NCBI GenBank assembly: GCA_014360195.1
Contig: JACIXY010000025.1
Location: forward strand, 1 to 41,679
Direction: 5' to 3'
From: Bacillota bacterium
GTDB lineage: Bacteria; Bacillota; SHA-98; UBA4971
DNA length: 41,679 bases
Shown: one piece after another, positions 16,796 to 24,451 of the stretch
Numbering within the stretch: position 1 is the stretch's first letter
How the letters are laid out: each line of letters starts with the position of its first letter
Program-made: the position numbers and the translations under genes
Notes under the pieces: generated by a model
What the model saw: only the letters and a program-made list of their open reading frames with translations
Database searches by the model: none
Told to the model about the DNA's origin: nothing

Positions 16796-17695
16796 CTACT
16801 CCCACACGCGGGTCTCCAGGACCTGCTTGCGGCTGAAGTTCTCGATGCGCAGGTAGTGTTCGGCGGCGGCGAGGAGGGCGTCAAGCGGCACGAGGCCCAC
16901 GATCTCGCTGCCGACTATCGGGACACCGTATCGGTCGGCTTCGGACTTCACGAGGTTGAATACCACGTGCATGGGCGTCTTCTTGAAGTTGGTGAGGTTC
17001 ATCGAGACCTGGGCCAGGTTGCGGTCCCCGAGCTTGATCCCGAGAGCCTTCACGTACATGAGCCCGCCGCTCGAGGCGCGGACGACGCGGGCTATCTTCT
17101 TCGCGATGGATACATCGGGGGTGCCCAGGTTGATGTTGTACGCGATGAGGAACTCGCGCGCCCCGATCACCGTCGCGCCCGCCGTCGGGTGCATCACCGG
17201 CTCCCCGAAGTCCGGGCGCCTCTCAGGCAGGTGGATCTCTCTCTTCAGACCCTCGTACTCGCCCCTCCTGATGTCCGCAAGGTTTCGCCGGTCGGGGCGG
17301 GTCGCGGCCTCCTCATAAAGGTAGACGGGAATCCGGAGCTTTTCGGCGACCTCTGCGCCCAGTTCGCGTGCGAGGGCGACGCAATCCGCCATGGTAACCC
17401 CCAGGACGGGCACGAACGGCACCACGTCAGTGGCACCGATGCGGGGATGCTCCCCCCGGTGCTCCTCCATATTGATTAGCTCCGCGGCTTTCGCGATAGC
17501 CCGGAACGCCGCCTCCTTCACCGGGGCGGGCTCGCCGATGAACGTCAGCACCGACCTGTTATGGCTGGGGTCGGATGAGTAATCGAGAAGCTGCACGCCC
17601 GGGACGCTCTCGACGGCTGCGACGATCTCGCGCACGACCTCGGGCCTGCGCCCTTCGCTGAAGTTCGGAACGCACTCGACGATTTTTCTTGCCAT
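16796..17695 (-). CDS. ftcD: Glutamate formimidoyltransferase
   Basis: Transfers the formimino group of N-formimino-glutamate to tetrahydrofolate, releasing glutamate. The protein of 299 residues matches the stand-alone bacterial form, starting IVECVPNFSEGRRPEVV and containing SHNRSVLTFIG (His of the active site), HRGEHPRIGATDVVPFVPV and VSMNLTNF. The cyclodeaminase half, fused in animals, is the separate fchA two genes on. ATG at 17695 has GGGGAT 7 nt upstream; an in-frame ATG at 17704 is possible but poorly spaced. First gene of the leftward ftcD-hutI-fchA cluster. Confidence 0.96.
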   Translation of the reverse strand: MARKIVECVPNFSEGRRPEVVREIVAAVESVPGVQLLDYSSDPSHNRSVLTFIGEPAPVKEAAFRAIAKAAELINMEEHRGEHPRIGATDVVPFVPVLGVTMADCVALARELGAEVAEKLRIPVYLYEEAATRPDRRNLADIRRGEYEGLKREIHLPERRPDFGEPVMHPTAGATVIGAREFLIAYNINLGTPDVSIAKKIARVVRASSGGLMYVKALGIKLGDRNLAQVSMNLTNFKKTPMHVVFNLVKSEADRYGVPIVGSEIVGLVPLDALLAAAEHYLRIENFSRKQVLETRVWE

Positions 17696-17702
17696 GCTTT
17701 TC

Positions 17703-17733
17703 ATCCCCGTTGCGTGTTATAATCCCCGTTGCG
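17703..17733 (-). promoter_or_regulatory. 12-bp direct repeat at the ftcD start
   Basis: ATCCCCGTTGCG occurs at 17703-17714 and 17722-17733, 19 bp apart (near two helical turns), with TATAAC between the copies on the minus strand. It may be an operator or a duplicated ribosome site (each copy carries GGGGAT in the reading direction). No clear -35 is seen. Confidence 0.4.
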
Positions 17734-18311
17734 CGCTGCATTCCTCAGTACTTCGCTTTGACATCCAGCGGTTGCCATCCACCGTAGCTGTAAGGCCGCG
17801 AGTTCCTGAGCGCCTTTGACCCGCACGGTTGTGCAGCGTGACAGACTCAGCCCGTGCGGGACTTGCGGAGATCGCTGTCACTGGAACCGCGCGGTCAAGG
17901 GCCACCAGGGCCAAGGAGCGGCCCTCCCCGGCAAGCCCGCCATGCCCACGAGGCCGGGCGCCGTTCCGTATCCGACAAAGCGGTACTAAGCCTGCGGAAG
18001 GCACGTGCAGGGTCGCGACGCACCCCGGTCCGTGCCGACAGGACACCCGGGTACCACCCGCAGAACAGACGCCTCGGCTGCCGGGCGCCCCGGACCCCCC
18101 GGACCCACGGAGCATTTCGCCGGGTTACGCCTTCGTTCAATGGCGTATTCGCCAGCAACAGGCGTTTTCCTTCCCGCGAGGCTACAGGTGCGCCAGGTCC
18201 CGCCCTGCACGAGGATAGAATCATACTTTTTGGGGATTGCCAGCACCGTGTCCGGCCTGTCATAATGTACCTAGGCTAACGCTGAAAACCGAGCAAAGTG
18301 ATAGTTGTCGC
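17734..18311. other. Non-coding gap of 578 bp with a 9-bp inverted repeat
   Basis: Between the divergent ftcD and DNA methyltransferase genes. No frame looks like a protein and no known RNA gene was recognised. A perfect inverted repeat CCCGCACGG / CCGTGCGGG lies at 17820-17828 and 17852-17860, which could form a leader hairpin of ftcD mRNA. Confidence 0.5.
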
Positions 18312-18340
18312 TTGATGAGCGAACATATGTATCATATAAT
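18312..18340 (+). promoter_or_regulatory. Sigma-A promoter of the DNA methyltransferase gene
   Basis: TTGATG at 18312-18317, a 17-bp spacer and a perfect TATAAT at 18335-18340. The -10 region is part of an AT-rich stretch (ATATGTATCATATAAT) in otherwise GC-rich DNA. The predicted transcript would have a leader of about 130 nt. Confidence 0.7.
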
Positions 18341-18479
18341 GGTGGCGAGGCTCACCAAACACGCCGGTGCGTACCATTAGTCTGTCGAGAGCCTCCGAGC
18401 GTATCCTTACCGAGGGGAGGGCAGCTGCGACAAGACGTCTCTATTTCCAGGGTTGTTCGTCTTCGGTCGTGGCGCAGCG

Positions 18480-19907
18480 ATGTCCGCTACCATAACCCCG
18501 CTTCCTCAGCAACTGTCATTTGATGACGCACTGGACCAGCACGGCGTCACGGACCCAGGCCGTATCTTCCGGGATCCGACCGCTGCAAAGAACAAGTTCC
18601 TCCCCGTCCATCGTTGGGTAAACTGGATCGCAGGTTTTTCCGGGACCTTCACAGGGAGCTGCATCGATCTGTACCTTCCGGACCGGCGCCCTGGTGCCAC
18701 AGTCCTCGACCCTTTCGCAGGCGTCGGTACGACCCTTGTAGAAGCGTATCGGCGCGGTCTCAATACTCTCGGGTTCGAGATAAACCACTTTGCGGCTCTG
18801 GTCGCAAGGACCAAGCTGCAGTGCACTCAGATAAGTGAGTCGGCGTTGTCCGATGCGATCGCAGCTTACGCGAAGTTCATGAGACCAATAGAACAAGAAT
18901 TGGATCATGCGGAGGGTAGCAGTGGCGGACTCGCGGTTGACCCATCCAAGCTGCCGGTACCGAGGACAAGACCGCCGAAAGGGTTTCGGTCCAGGGTTCC
19001 GTTCTTTGCCCCACTTGTCGAAAGAAAGGTGCTGTTTTCGCTGGACTACGTAGCGTCGCTTCCGGAAGAACTGAAGTCGTTCTTCCAGGTTGCGCTGGGC
19101 GCCGTAATGGTGTCTGTCTCTAACTATTCGTATGAGCCGTCTCTGAGTTCGCGAGCCAGCGCCGGCAGAAGCTCCATAGTAAACGCCCCGGTGTCCCACA
19201 TCCTGGTGAAAAAGTTGCGAGAAATGACTACAGACCAGGCCGCCCTTAGAAAGGAGCTTGCTTCCTGCCAACTAAACCCCGCAGCGGCAGTGTACAGGCA
19301 GAGCTTCTTCAGCGGGTCACAAGAGATTCTTGCGGATGACTCAGTCGATCTGGTCATAACCTCTCCGCCGTATATGAACAACTACCACTATGTCAGGAAC
19401 ACCCGCCCACAGCTTTTCTGGCTGGACTTTATCTCGAACGCCAGCGATCTCAAAGCTCTTGAGGACGCCAATTACGGCCGGTACTGGCAGTCGGTCAGGG
19501 ATGGAGAGCCCGTCCAGCTGAGCTTCGATCTCCCTGAAGCCTCACTACTCGTGGACCAGATTCGTTCCATTAAGCCAGAGAAGGGCGCCTATGGCGGACC
19601 TGGATGGGCAAACTACGTCGCATGCTATTTGAACGACACGGACCGGTTTTGCTCGATACTTGCAAGGGTTCTGCGACCCTCGGGCAAAGCTGTGATCGTC
19701 GTGGGCAACAGCATAATACAAGGAGTGGAAGTCCAAGTCGATCGGTTCTTCAGCATACTCGGGGAAAAGAACGGTCTTAAGACCATCGGAATATACGTCA
19801 TCCGGGGACAGCGCGTGGGGAGCAGTATAGTCAACACCGGCCTACGGGAAAACGCGACAAAGAAGATCCCTCTATATGACGCTGCCGTGGTCCTCCAGAA
19901 GCCCTAG
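18480..19907 (+). CDS. Amino-type DNA methyltransferase (TSPPY, N4-cytosine or N6-adenine)
   Basis: SAM-dependent DNA methyltransferase. The SAM motif LDPFAGVGTTLVEAYRRG is at residues 76-93 and the catalytic motif VITSPPYMNNYHY at 292-304; the order motif I, then about 200 residues of likely target recognition, then motif IV is that of the alpha class. TSPPY is most common in N4-cytosine enzymes, so that is the better guess. It is 475 residues from the ATG at 18480; an upstream TTG at 18453 is possible, and neither start has a clear ribosome site. The gene converges with an Eco29kI-like endonuclease and is its likely protecting partner. Confidence 0.88.
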   Translation: MSATITPLPQQLSFDDALDQHGVTDPGRIFRDPTAAKNKFLPVHRWVNWIAGFSGTFTGSCIDLYLPDRRPGATVLDPFAGVGTTLVEAYRRGLNTLGFEINHFAALVARTKLQCTQISESALSDAIAAYAKFMRPIEQELDHAEGSSGGLAVDPSKLPVPRTRPPKGFRSRVPFFAPLVERKVLFSLDYVASLPEELKSFFQVALGAVMVSVSNYSYEPSLSSRASAGRSSIVNAPVSHILVKKLREMTTDQAALRKELASCQLNPAAAVYRQSFFSGSQEILADDSVDLVITSPPYMNNYHYVRNTRPQLFWLDFISNASDLKALEDANYGRYWQSVRDGEPVQLSFDLPEASLLVDQIRSIKPEKGAYGGPGWANYVACYLNDTDRFCSILARVLRPSGKAVIVVGNSIIQGVEVQVDRFFSILGEKNGLKTIGIYVIRGQRVGSSIVNTGLRENATKKIPLYDAAVVLQKP

Positions 19908-20083
19908 AAGGAACGTTGTGTCCGCGAGTGCGTCCTCATGGCAAACCTTCTCTTTCGCGGGTGGCAATAAACAACAGCGGGCAATGAGGCCTCTTCTCGT
20001 GGCGAGGTCTGGCGTGGTAGTTGGTAGTTACGATCGGATGAAAGACAGAGCTCGGCCCATCGCTGCACAAAGGATCGCTACCA

Positions 20084-20701
20084 CTAAGGTGAGCTGGTGT
20101 CTACCCGAAGAGCGCGAGCGATCCTTTCCACAAGCTCTTCACGAGTTGAATCTGAGGGCTGCAGCTTCGTGGCCCAGGGTCTACCAGGATGTAGCACGTC
20201 CCACGCAGACTTCTTCTGGTTGTACCTGCCTGCACCAGGGTCGTGGTTCCCGAAGCCATCAATTACGACGTTCCATATGGGTGAGAAAACCTCGATGAGA
20301 AACTGCTCCGCAAGCGGGATCCATATCTCATCGACAATAAGATAGCGGCACGAGAAATCCGCGAGTTCCAGGTTCTCTGCCTGCTCGATAGATTGTGCGT
20401 GTTCTTTCAGCCGTCTGAAAAGCACGTCCCCTAGACATGCGTCAAGCCCGAAACGACCCTTCCTTGCACCTTGCGGCACAGCCTTGCCTACGTAGATAGG
20501 CTGCTCACATCTTCCGCCGCTGTTTTTCTGAGCTATCGGCTCGTACGGAGGGAAAGGCCCCGAGTAGTACAGCGCGTAGATCCCCGCGCCGACAAAGGGA
20601 TCTGAGGGCGGCAAGGGGTGACAGGGGCGCTTCAGCAAGGCTTGCACCACGCTCTCGGCCAAACTGCGCTTCTCAAGCGGATTGAACGGCTCCATTCCCA
20701 C
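20084..20701 (-). CDS. Eco29kI-family GIY-YIG type II restriction endonuclease
   Basis: A 205-residue GIY-YIG nuclease. GAGIYALYYSGPFPPYEPI (GIY at 40-42) and QPIYVGKAVPQGARKG (YVG at 70-72) give the two signature tyrosines; Arg97/His101 in FRRLKEH, Glu132 in LAEQFLIEVF and Asn144 in IWN have the spacing recalled for the Eco29kI active site. Eco29kI and relatives cut CCGCGG, and the same site is a reasonable guess here, not shown. GTG at 20701 has AAAGGAGG 8 nt upstream. Convergent with the methyltransferase, 176 bp apart. Known relatives are mostly paired with C5-cytosine methyltransferases, so the amino-type partner here is unusual. Confidence 0.88.
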   Translation of the reverse strand: MGMEPFNPLEKRSLAESVVQALLKRPCHPLPPSDPFVGAGIYALYYSGPFPPYEPIAQKNSGGRCEQPIYVGKAVPQGARKGRFGLDACLGDVLFRRLKEHAQSIEQAENLELADFSCRYLIVDEIWIPLAEQFLIEVFSPIWNVVIDGFGNHDPGAGRYNQKKSAWDVLHPGRPWATKLQPSDSTREELVERIARALRVDTSSP

Positions 20702-20817
20702 ACACGAGTCCTCCTTTCAGCCTAGCAACGTGCGAGGTTCGACACGGACGTGCGACTTCCTCCCAGCAATTACCTCGCGCGAACGGGTGACGTGAACGGG
20801 CACATACCGGTCCGGCC

Positions 20818-21024
20818 TCAGCTTCGCGCCCCTCCGTTGACGATTGCGTAAGCAGTGCCAGTAGGCGCGATACGAGCTCGCCCGCTTCGCACGACTTTGG
20901 GAGGTTCTCTTTCCAGATCCGTGGGACGAGCTTCCGCAACCGTCTCGGCGAGCCTCCTGATCGCTCGGAGGTCGCTTTGGATCTCCGCCTTCAGGACTCG
21001 GAGTTGTCTCGCATCAACAACCAT
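20818..21024 (-). CDS. Short, probably truncated HEPN-like partner of the nucleotidyltransferase
   Basis: A 68-residue protein beginning VVDARQLRVLKAEIQSDLRAIRRLAETVAE, a long amphipathic helix like the first helix of HEPN/HepT-type toxins. HepT proteins usually run to 110-150 residues with an Rx4-6H motif; no such motif follows here, and the end of the protein is Arg/Pro/Gly-rich and unlike the family. ATG at 21024 overlaps the stop of the upstream nucleotidyltransferase gene by 11 bp, so the pair is arranged like an MNT-HEPN toxin-antitoxin operon. I infer a broken toxin, but a short adaptor of another kind cannot be excluded. Confidence 0.5.
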   Translation of the reverse strand: MVVDARQLRVLKAEIQSDLRAIRRLAETVAEARPTDLEREPPKVVRSGRARIAPTGTAYAIVNGGARS

Positions 21025-21412
21025 GCAACAGGTCCTCTCCCTCCAGAAAGATTCGGCGGCGAAGCTCAGGCGAGGCGTCTTCAAGCACAACGAGGTCGAC
21101 ACCAAACGAGGTCAGCTTGGAAACCTCAGAGAAGACACGCCAGTAATCGGACCAGGCGATACCCTCCACGGCCAGGTCGATGTCGCTCAGGGGCGTGAAA
21201 CCGGCGCCGCGCGCGAGCGACCCGAAAAGCACCACCCGAGTAGCACCGGCTTCCGTCAGCCGCAAGGCGATCCTTCTGGCATCCGCCCTGGCTGCCCGCT
21301 GCGCTTCCTCGCATTCTTTGGCCCAGAGCCGTGCTCTTCGCCTTATGCCTGCTACATAGGGCCCAACGTCTACAGTGGACCGCGTTTCCCTCGGCGAATC
21401 GGAGCCTCTCAT
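21014..21412 (-). CDS. MNT-type minimal nucleotidyltransferase
   Basis: Small DNA-polymerase-beta-like nucleotidyltransferase with VVLFGSLARGAGFTPLSDIDLAV: the GSLARG motif at residues 64-69 and the metal-binding SDIDL at 76-80, with a third acidic residue in VDLVVLED. In MNT-HEPN systems such enzymes AMPylate the HEPN toxin and so silence it. A preceding helical region of about 50 residues is longer than in the smallest members. ATG at 21412 is the most likely start (132 residues); the ribosome site is weak (GGTGAG). It directly overlaps the short HEPN-like gene. Confidence 0.82.
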   Translation of the reverse strand: MRGSDSPRETRSTVDVGPYVAGIRRRARLWAKECEEAQRAARADARRIALRLTEAGATRVVLFGSLARGAGFTPLSDIDLAVEGIAWSDYWRVFSEVSKLTSFGVDLVVLEDASPELRRRIFLEGEDLLHGC

Positions 21413-21666
21413 AGCACTCACCGCCTTGTCCTCCCCACGCCGTCGTGCGCGTCCTTGTAACCTGATTCTACCAGATGAGCGCGGGACGGTCAACGCTACC
21501 TGGCGACCTGCCCGGAACAGCCGAGTGCCCTGCGTTTTTGATATAGGCTGCTATGGATAGCCAACCTCAAAGTTGAACGAGCATCATGCTGTCTCTTTCT
21601 ATGTGCTCGCAAACCGCGACCTCCTTTGCCGTGCACAGTCTAATTTCGAGCTTGGTCATCTATAGT

Positions 21667-21880
21667 CAGTCATCCATCCAGCCACCCACCCATCCATCTA
21701 GCCAGCCAGCCAGCCACCCACCCATTCATTCATTCATCCATCCATCCATCTAGCCATCTGGCCACCCACCCATCCATCCATTCATCCATCTAGCCAGCCA
21801 GCCATCTAGCCAGCCAGCCATCTAGCCAGCCAGCCAGTCAGCCGGCAGCTAGCCAGCGATCCAGTCAGCCGGCAGCCCGG
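21667..21880. repeat. Degenerate tetranucleotide tract (CATC/CAGC/CACC/CATT units)
   Basis: About 210 bp built almost wholly of 4-bp units, CATC, CAGC, CACC, CATT and TAGC, with longer blocks such as TAGCCAGCCAGCCATC repeated. It ends near GCCGGCAG repeats and runs straight into the 221-bp array. It is non-coding: a 4-bp period shifts frame at each step. Confidence 0.9.
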
Positions 21881-21950
21881 ATGCGGGTGATCGCCCGAGG
21901 GCGAGGTCGCGGCTAGACCTGGTCCCGTGGGGATCAGTCCGGCTCGGAAT

Positions 21951-23052
21951 CTGGTCCTCCGGGAACCACCCCTGCCACCGTCCTTCGCCAAAACGCGGCA
22001 AGGTGGAGCACCAGGGACCAGGTCCCGCGTGAAGATGGTCCTCCGGGGACCAGCTTAGCACACGTCCTGGTCCTCTCGTGACCAGGACGCCTCGGCCGCC
22101 GCCGGGGGTGGTGCACCAGGGACCAGGTTGCCCGCGAGGTTGATCCCCTGGGGACCACCCACACGCAAATTCTGGTCCCCTGGGGACCAGGCGTTCTTGG
22201 ACATCTCGCAAGGTGGTTACGTGGGGACCAGGTGTCAGACGAAGTTGGTTCCCAGGGGACCATCTCAGCGCGCAGCCTGGTTACCAAAGGACCAGATCCA
22301 GCATCGTCGTGGCCCGAGCGCCAGGAGGGTGGGTCTCTGGTAACCAGATTTCCCACGGGGTTGGTCCCCCAGGGACCACCCACGCGCAAATCCTGGTCCT
22401 CTGAGGACCAGCTCGCTAGGGGCATCCGGGAGAATGGTTACGCGAGGACCAGGTGGCGGGCGAAGTTGATCCCCCAGGGATCATCTCCACGTGGAACCTG
22501 GTTACCAAAGGACCAGCGTTGGCTTCTCGCCGGGTGAGGCGCGAGGAGGCTGGGTCCTTAGTAGCCACATTTCGAACAGGGTTGTTCCCCCAGGGACCAC
22601 CTGCCCGTAAATCCTGGTCCTTTGAGGACCAGCCATCCACGGGCGTCTGGGAAAGTGGTTACGTAGGGACCAAGTGGCGCGCGGAGTTGATTCCCTGGGG
22701 ACCATCTCCGCATAGATCCTGGTCACCAGGGGACCGACTCCGGCTTCCTGCCGGCTGGAGCGCCAGGAGGGTGGGTCTCTGGTAACCACATTCCGCACGG
22801 GCTTGCTCCTCGAGGGACCACCCGCACGCAAATGCTGGTCCCCTGGGGACCACCTGCCTATGGGCATCTTGAAAACTGGCTACATGGGGACCAGGTGGCG
22901 CTCGAACTTGGTTCCCTGGGAACTATCTCCGCGTGGAATCTGGTCACCGGTGGACCAACTCTGCCTTCCCGGCAGTTGAGGCGCGAGGAGAGTGGATCTC
23001 CGGCAGCCACATTTCGCGCGGGGTTGCTCCCCCAGGGACCGTCCGCGCAAAA
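21951..23052. repeat. Five tandem units of about 221 bp, each with six TGGTCCC/GGGACCA palindromes
   Basis: Unit boundaries follow the shared CGCAAAT: 21951-22170 (diverged), 22171-22391, 22392-22612, 22613-22833 (221 bp each) and 22834-23052; a partial copy precedes 21951. Each unit holds palindromes centred, in the first full copy, at 22181, 22222, 22254, 22286, 22342 and 22370, the next unit starting again at 22402. Examples: CTGGTCCCCTGGGGACCAG (22172-22190) and CTGGTCCTCTGAGGACCAG (22393-22411), both perfect although they differ at two paired positions. The period is not a multiple of three, so the open frames here are not conserved as protein. Confidence 0.93.
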
Positions 23053-23071
23053 GACCTTGACAGGCCATGGC

Positions 23072-23401
23072 GTGACCCTTGCGGTGGTTGCAGGCGTATG
23101 GGTCGTGATCGCCCTGGTAGCCTTGCTTGTGGCAAGGGCCTTCGGGAACAAGAGTATAACGTTGGAGGGCAGTGCCCTCACTCTGGTCAGGGGAAGTTCC
23201 TCGCGGGTACTAGACCTCTCCGATGTGGAGAGGCTCGAGGAGAGGCGCGTCAAGGTCGGCAGGACCTTGTACACTGCATATTTCGCAGTCCTGAAAGACG
23301 GAAAGGCCGCCGGGCTTCTCACCGAGGGACAATACCCGCAGCGAGCTCAGCTGAAGGATGCCATCAGTGCGGCGGCGGGGAAGCCCTGGGTGACCGCGTA
23401 A
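23072..23401 (+). CDS. Small membrane-anchored protein of unknown function
   Basis: About 109 residues: one N-terminal membrane helix (VTLAVVAGVWVVIALVALLVARAF) and a cytoplasmic or extracellular domain of about 80 residues (SITLEGSALTLVRG...VLDLSDVERLEERRVKVGRTLYTAYFAVL) that alternates short beta strands in the manner of PH-like domains; this fold assignment is tentative. The frame is open far upstream through the repeat array, but that part is not protein-like. GTG at 23072 is the likely start, with no good ribosome site; the repeat array may have replaced the original 5' end. It is the only gene between the two palindrome arrays, which makes it a candidate partner of them. Confidence 0.6.
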   Translation: MTLAVVAGVWVVIALVALLVARAFGNKSITLEGSALTLVRGSSSRVLDLSDVERLEERRVKVGRTLYTAYFAVLKDGKAAGLLTEGQYPQRAQLKDAISAAAGKPWVTA

Positions 23402-23430
23402 CCGAAATCGAGTAACGGCTAACGACGTGG

Positions 23431-23464
23431 CGGGCGGCCGACGCTGCCGCAGCGTGACCGCCCG
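23431..23464 (+). terminator. Strong hairpin after the small membrane-protein gene
   Basis: CGGGCGG (23431-23437) pairs with CCGCCCG (23458-23464), and inside it ACGCTGC (23441-23447) pairs with GCAGCGT (23449-23455): 14 base pairs with one internal loop, 30 nt after the stop. No T-run follows, so termination is plausible but not assured. Confidence 0.4.
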
Positions 23465-23528
23465 TGCGTGGCCGAAACTGGCCGGGCTGGCCGAATTCTC
23501 ACCGCTCCCGGCCGCGGGTGCGGACATG

Positions 23529-23685
23529 TGGTAACAAAGTTACCAAGCCGACCCCCGAACGTGGCAAGAAAACCGCCATCTCTCGCGCCGAACCTGGTAG
23601 AAAAGTGACCACCCTGCCACGAGAATTCGACAAGGTGGTCAAAAGGCTACCAGTACAAGCCCCGGAGGTAGTGGAAAGACGACCA
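23529..23685. repeat. Array of five 17-bp TGG...AAA...CCA palindromes
   Basis: TGGTAACAAAGTTACCA (23529-23545, perfect), TGGCAAGAAAACCGCCA (23562-23578), TGGTAGAAAAGTGACCA (23595-23611), TGGTCAAAAGGCTACCA (23636-23652) and TAGTGGAAAGACGACCA (23669-23685). All are 17 bp with AAA at the centre; centre spacings are 33, 33, 41 and 33 bp. Size, arms and spacing resemble those of the 221-bp array on the other side of the small gene. Confidence 0.85.
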
Positions 23686-23737
23686 CCCTCGCGCTTACCT
23701 GGGTCTGCTCACGTTTACTCACGGTAATTCGTGTCGC

Positions 23738-24271
23738 TCAATAGTTCTCAGCAAGCGGCTCGTAGAACGCCCTTGGGTGCGCGCAGGCCGGGCATACCTC
23801 GGGCGGTTCAGTGCCTTCATGGATATATCCGCAGTTCCTGCAGTGCCACTTGATCGCGCGCTCCCTGCGGAAGACTGTCCCGCTGTGGACGCGCTCCAGC
23901 AGCGCCCGGTAACGCTTCTCGTGGGCCTCCTCGACCTCGGCGACTTCCTCGAAAGCCTTTGCGAGATCCTCGAAGCCTTCGTTGCGCGCCGTCTCGGCGA
24001 ACTCCCGGTACATGGTGGTCCACTCGTAGTGCTCGCCGTTTGCGGCTTCCTCGAGATTGGCAGCGGTGTCGGAAATCATGCCGAGGGCTTTCGCCCAGAG
24101 CTTCGCGTGCTCCTTCTCGTTGTTCGCAGTCTCCTCAAAGATGCCGGCGATTTGCTCGTAGCCTTCCTTACGGGCGACGGAAGCAAAGTAGGTATACTTG
24201 TTCCTCGCCTGCGACTCGCCGGCGAACGCGGCCCTGAGATTGGCCTCTGTCTTCGATCCTTTGAGTTCCAT
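23738..24271 (-). CDS. rbr: Rubrerythrin
   Basis: Non-haem di-iron peroxidase that reduces hydrogen peroxide in anaerobes. The four-helix ferritin-like domain carries the iron ligands in [23 protein letters not shown] and [13 protein letters not shown]; the C-terminal rubredoxin domain has [20 protein letters not shown] (residues about 144-163) for one FeS4 centre. Full length at 177 residues. ATG at 24271 follows GGAGGT with 9-nt spacing. A rubredoxin-like protein lies 620 bp upstream in the same direction, probably as a separate unit. Confidence 0.96.
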   Translation of the reverse strand: MELKGSKTEANLRAAFAGESQARNKYTYFASVARKEGYEQIAGIFEETANNEKEHAKLWAKALGMISDTAANLEEAANGEHYEWTTMYREFAETARNEGFEDLAKAFEEVAEVEEAHEKRYRALLERVHSGTVFRRERAIKWHCRNCGYIHEGTEPPEVCPACAHPRAFYEPLAENY

Positions 24272-24335
24272 GCTTCTTGCACCTCCGGTAATCTAAGTAT
24301 GAGGTCATTAGTTTTCTCTCGTTTTCCGAAGTCTT

Positions 24336-24451
24336 GGGTTGCCGGTGATTGCACGAGGGGTCTCAAAACCCGGCCACTTGCCCGGCGGGCTGGATTTTGG
24401 CGAAGCGCGCCCCGCTTGGGGCGCCGTCCCAGGGTGCAACACCGGCAACCC
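24336..24451. repeat. Inverted repeat GGGTTGCCGGTG ... CACCGGCAACCC, copy 2
   Basis: The same 12-bp arms as at 6611-6653, here at 24336-24347 and 24440-24451 around 92 bp. Allowing one bulged base the arms extend to 18 bp (GGGTTGCCGGTG(A)TTGCAC). Its right arm matches the left arm of copy 1 over 15 nt, so the copies lie in opposite orientation. Confidence 0.7.

Noticed and set aside
17734-18300. Structured RNA gene (RNase P, tmRNA, SRP) or small protein
   Set aside because: None of the conserved sequence blocks of those RNAs seen, and the frames are not protein-like.
21934-22867. Several 60-160 codon open frames inside the 221-bp array
   Set aside because: The same peptide recurs in different frames because 221 is not a multiple of three; this is a by-product of the repeat.
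21951-23052. CRISPR array
   Set aside because: Units are 221 bp and similar along their whole length, with no unique spacers and no cas genes.
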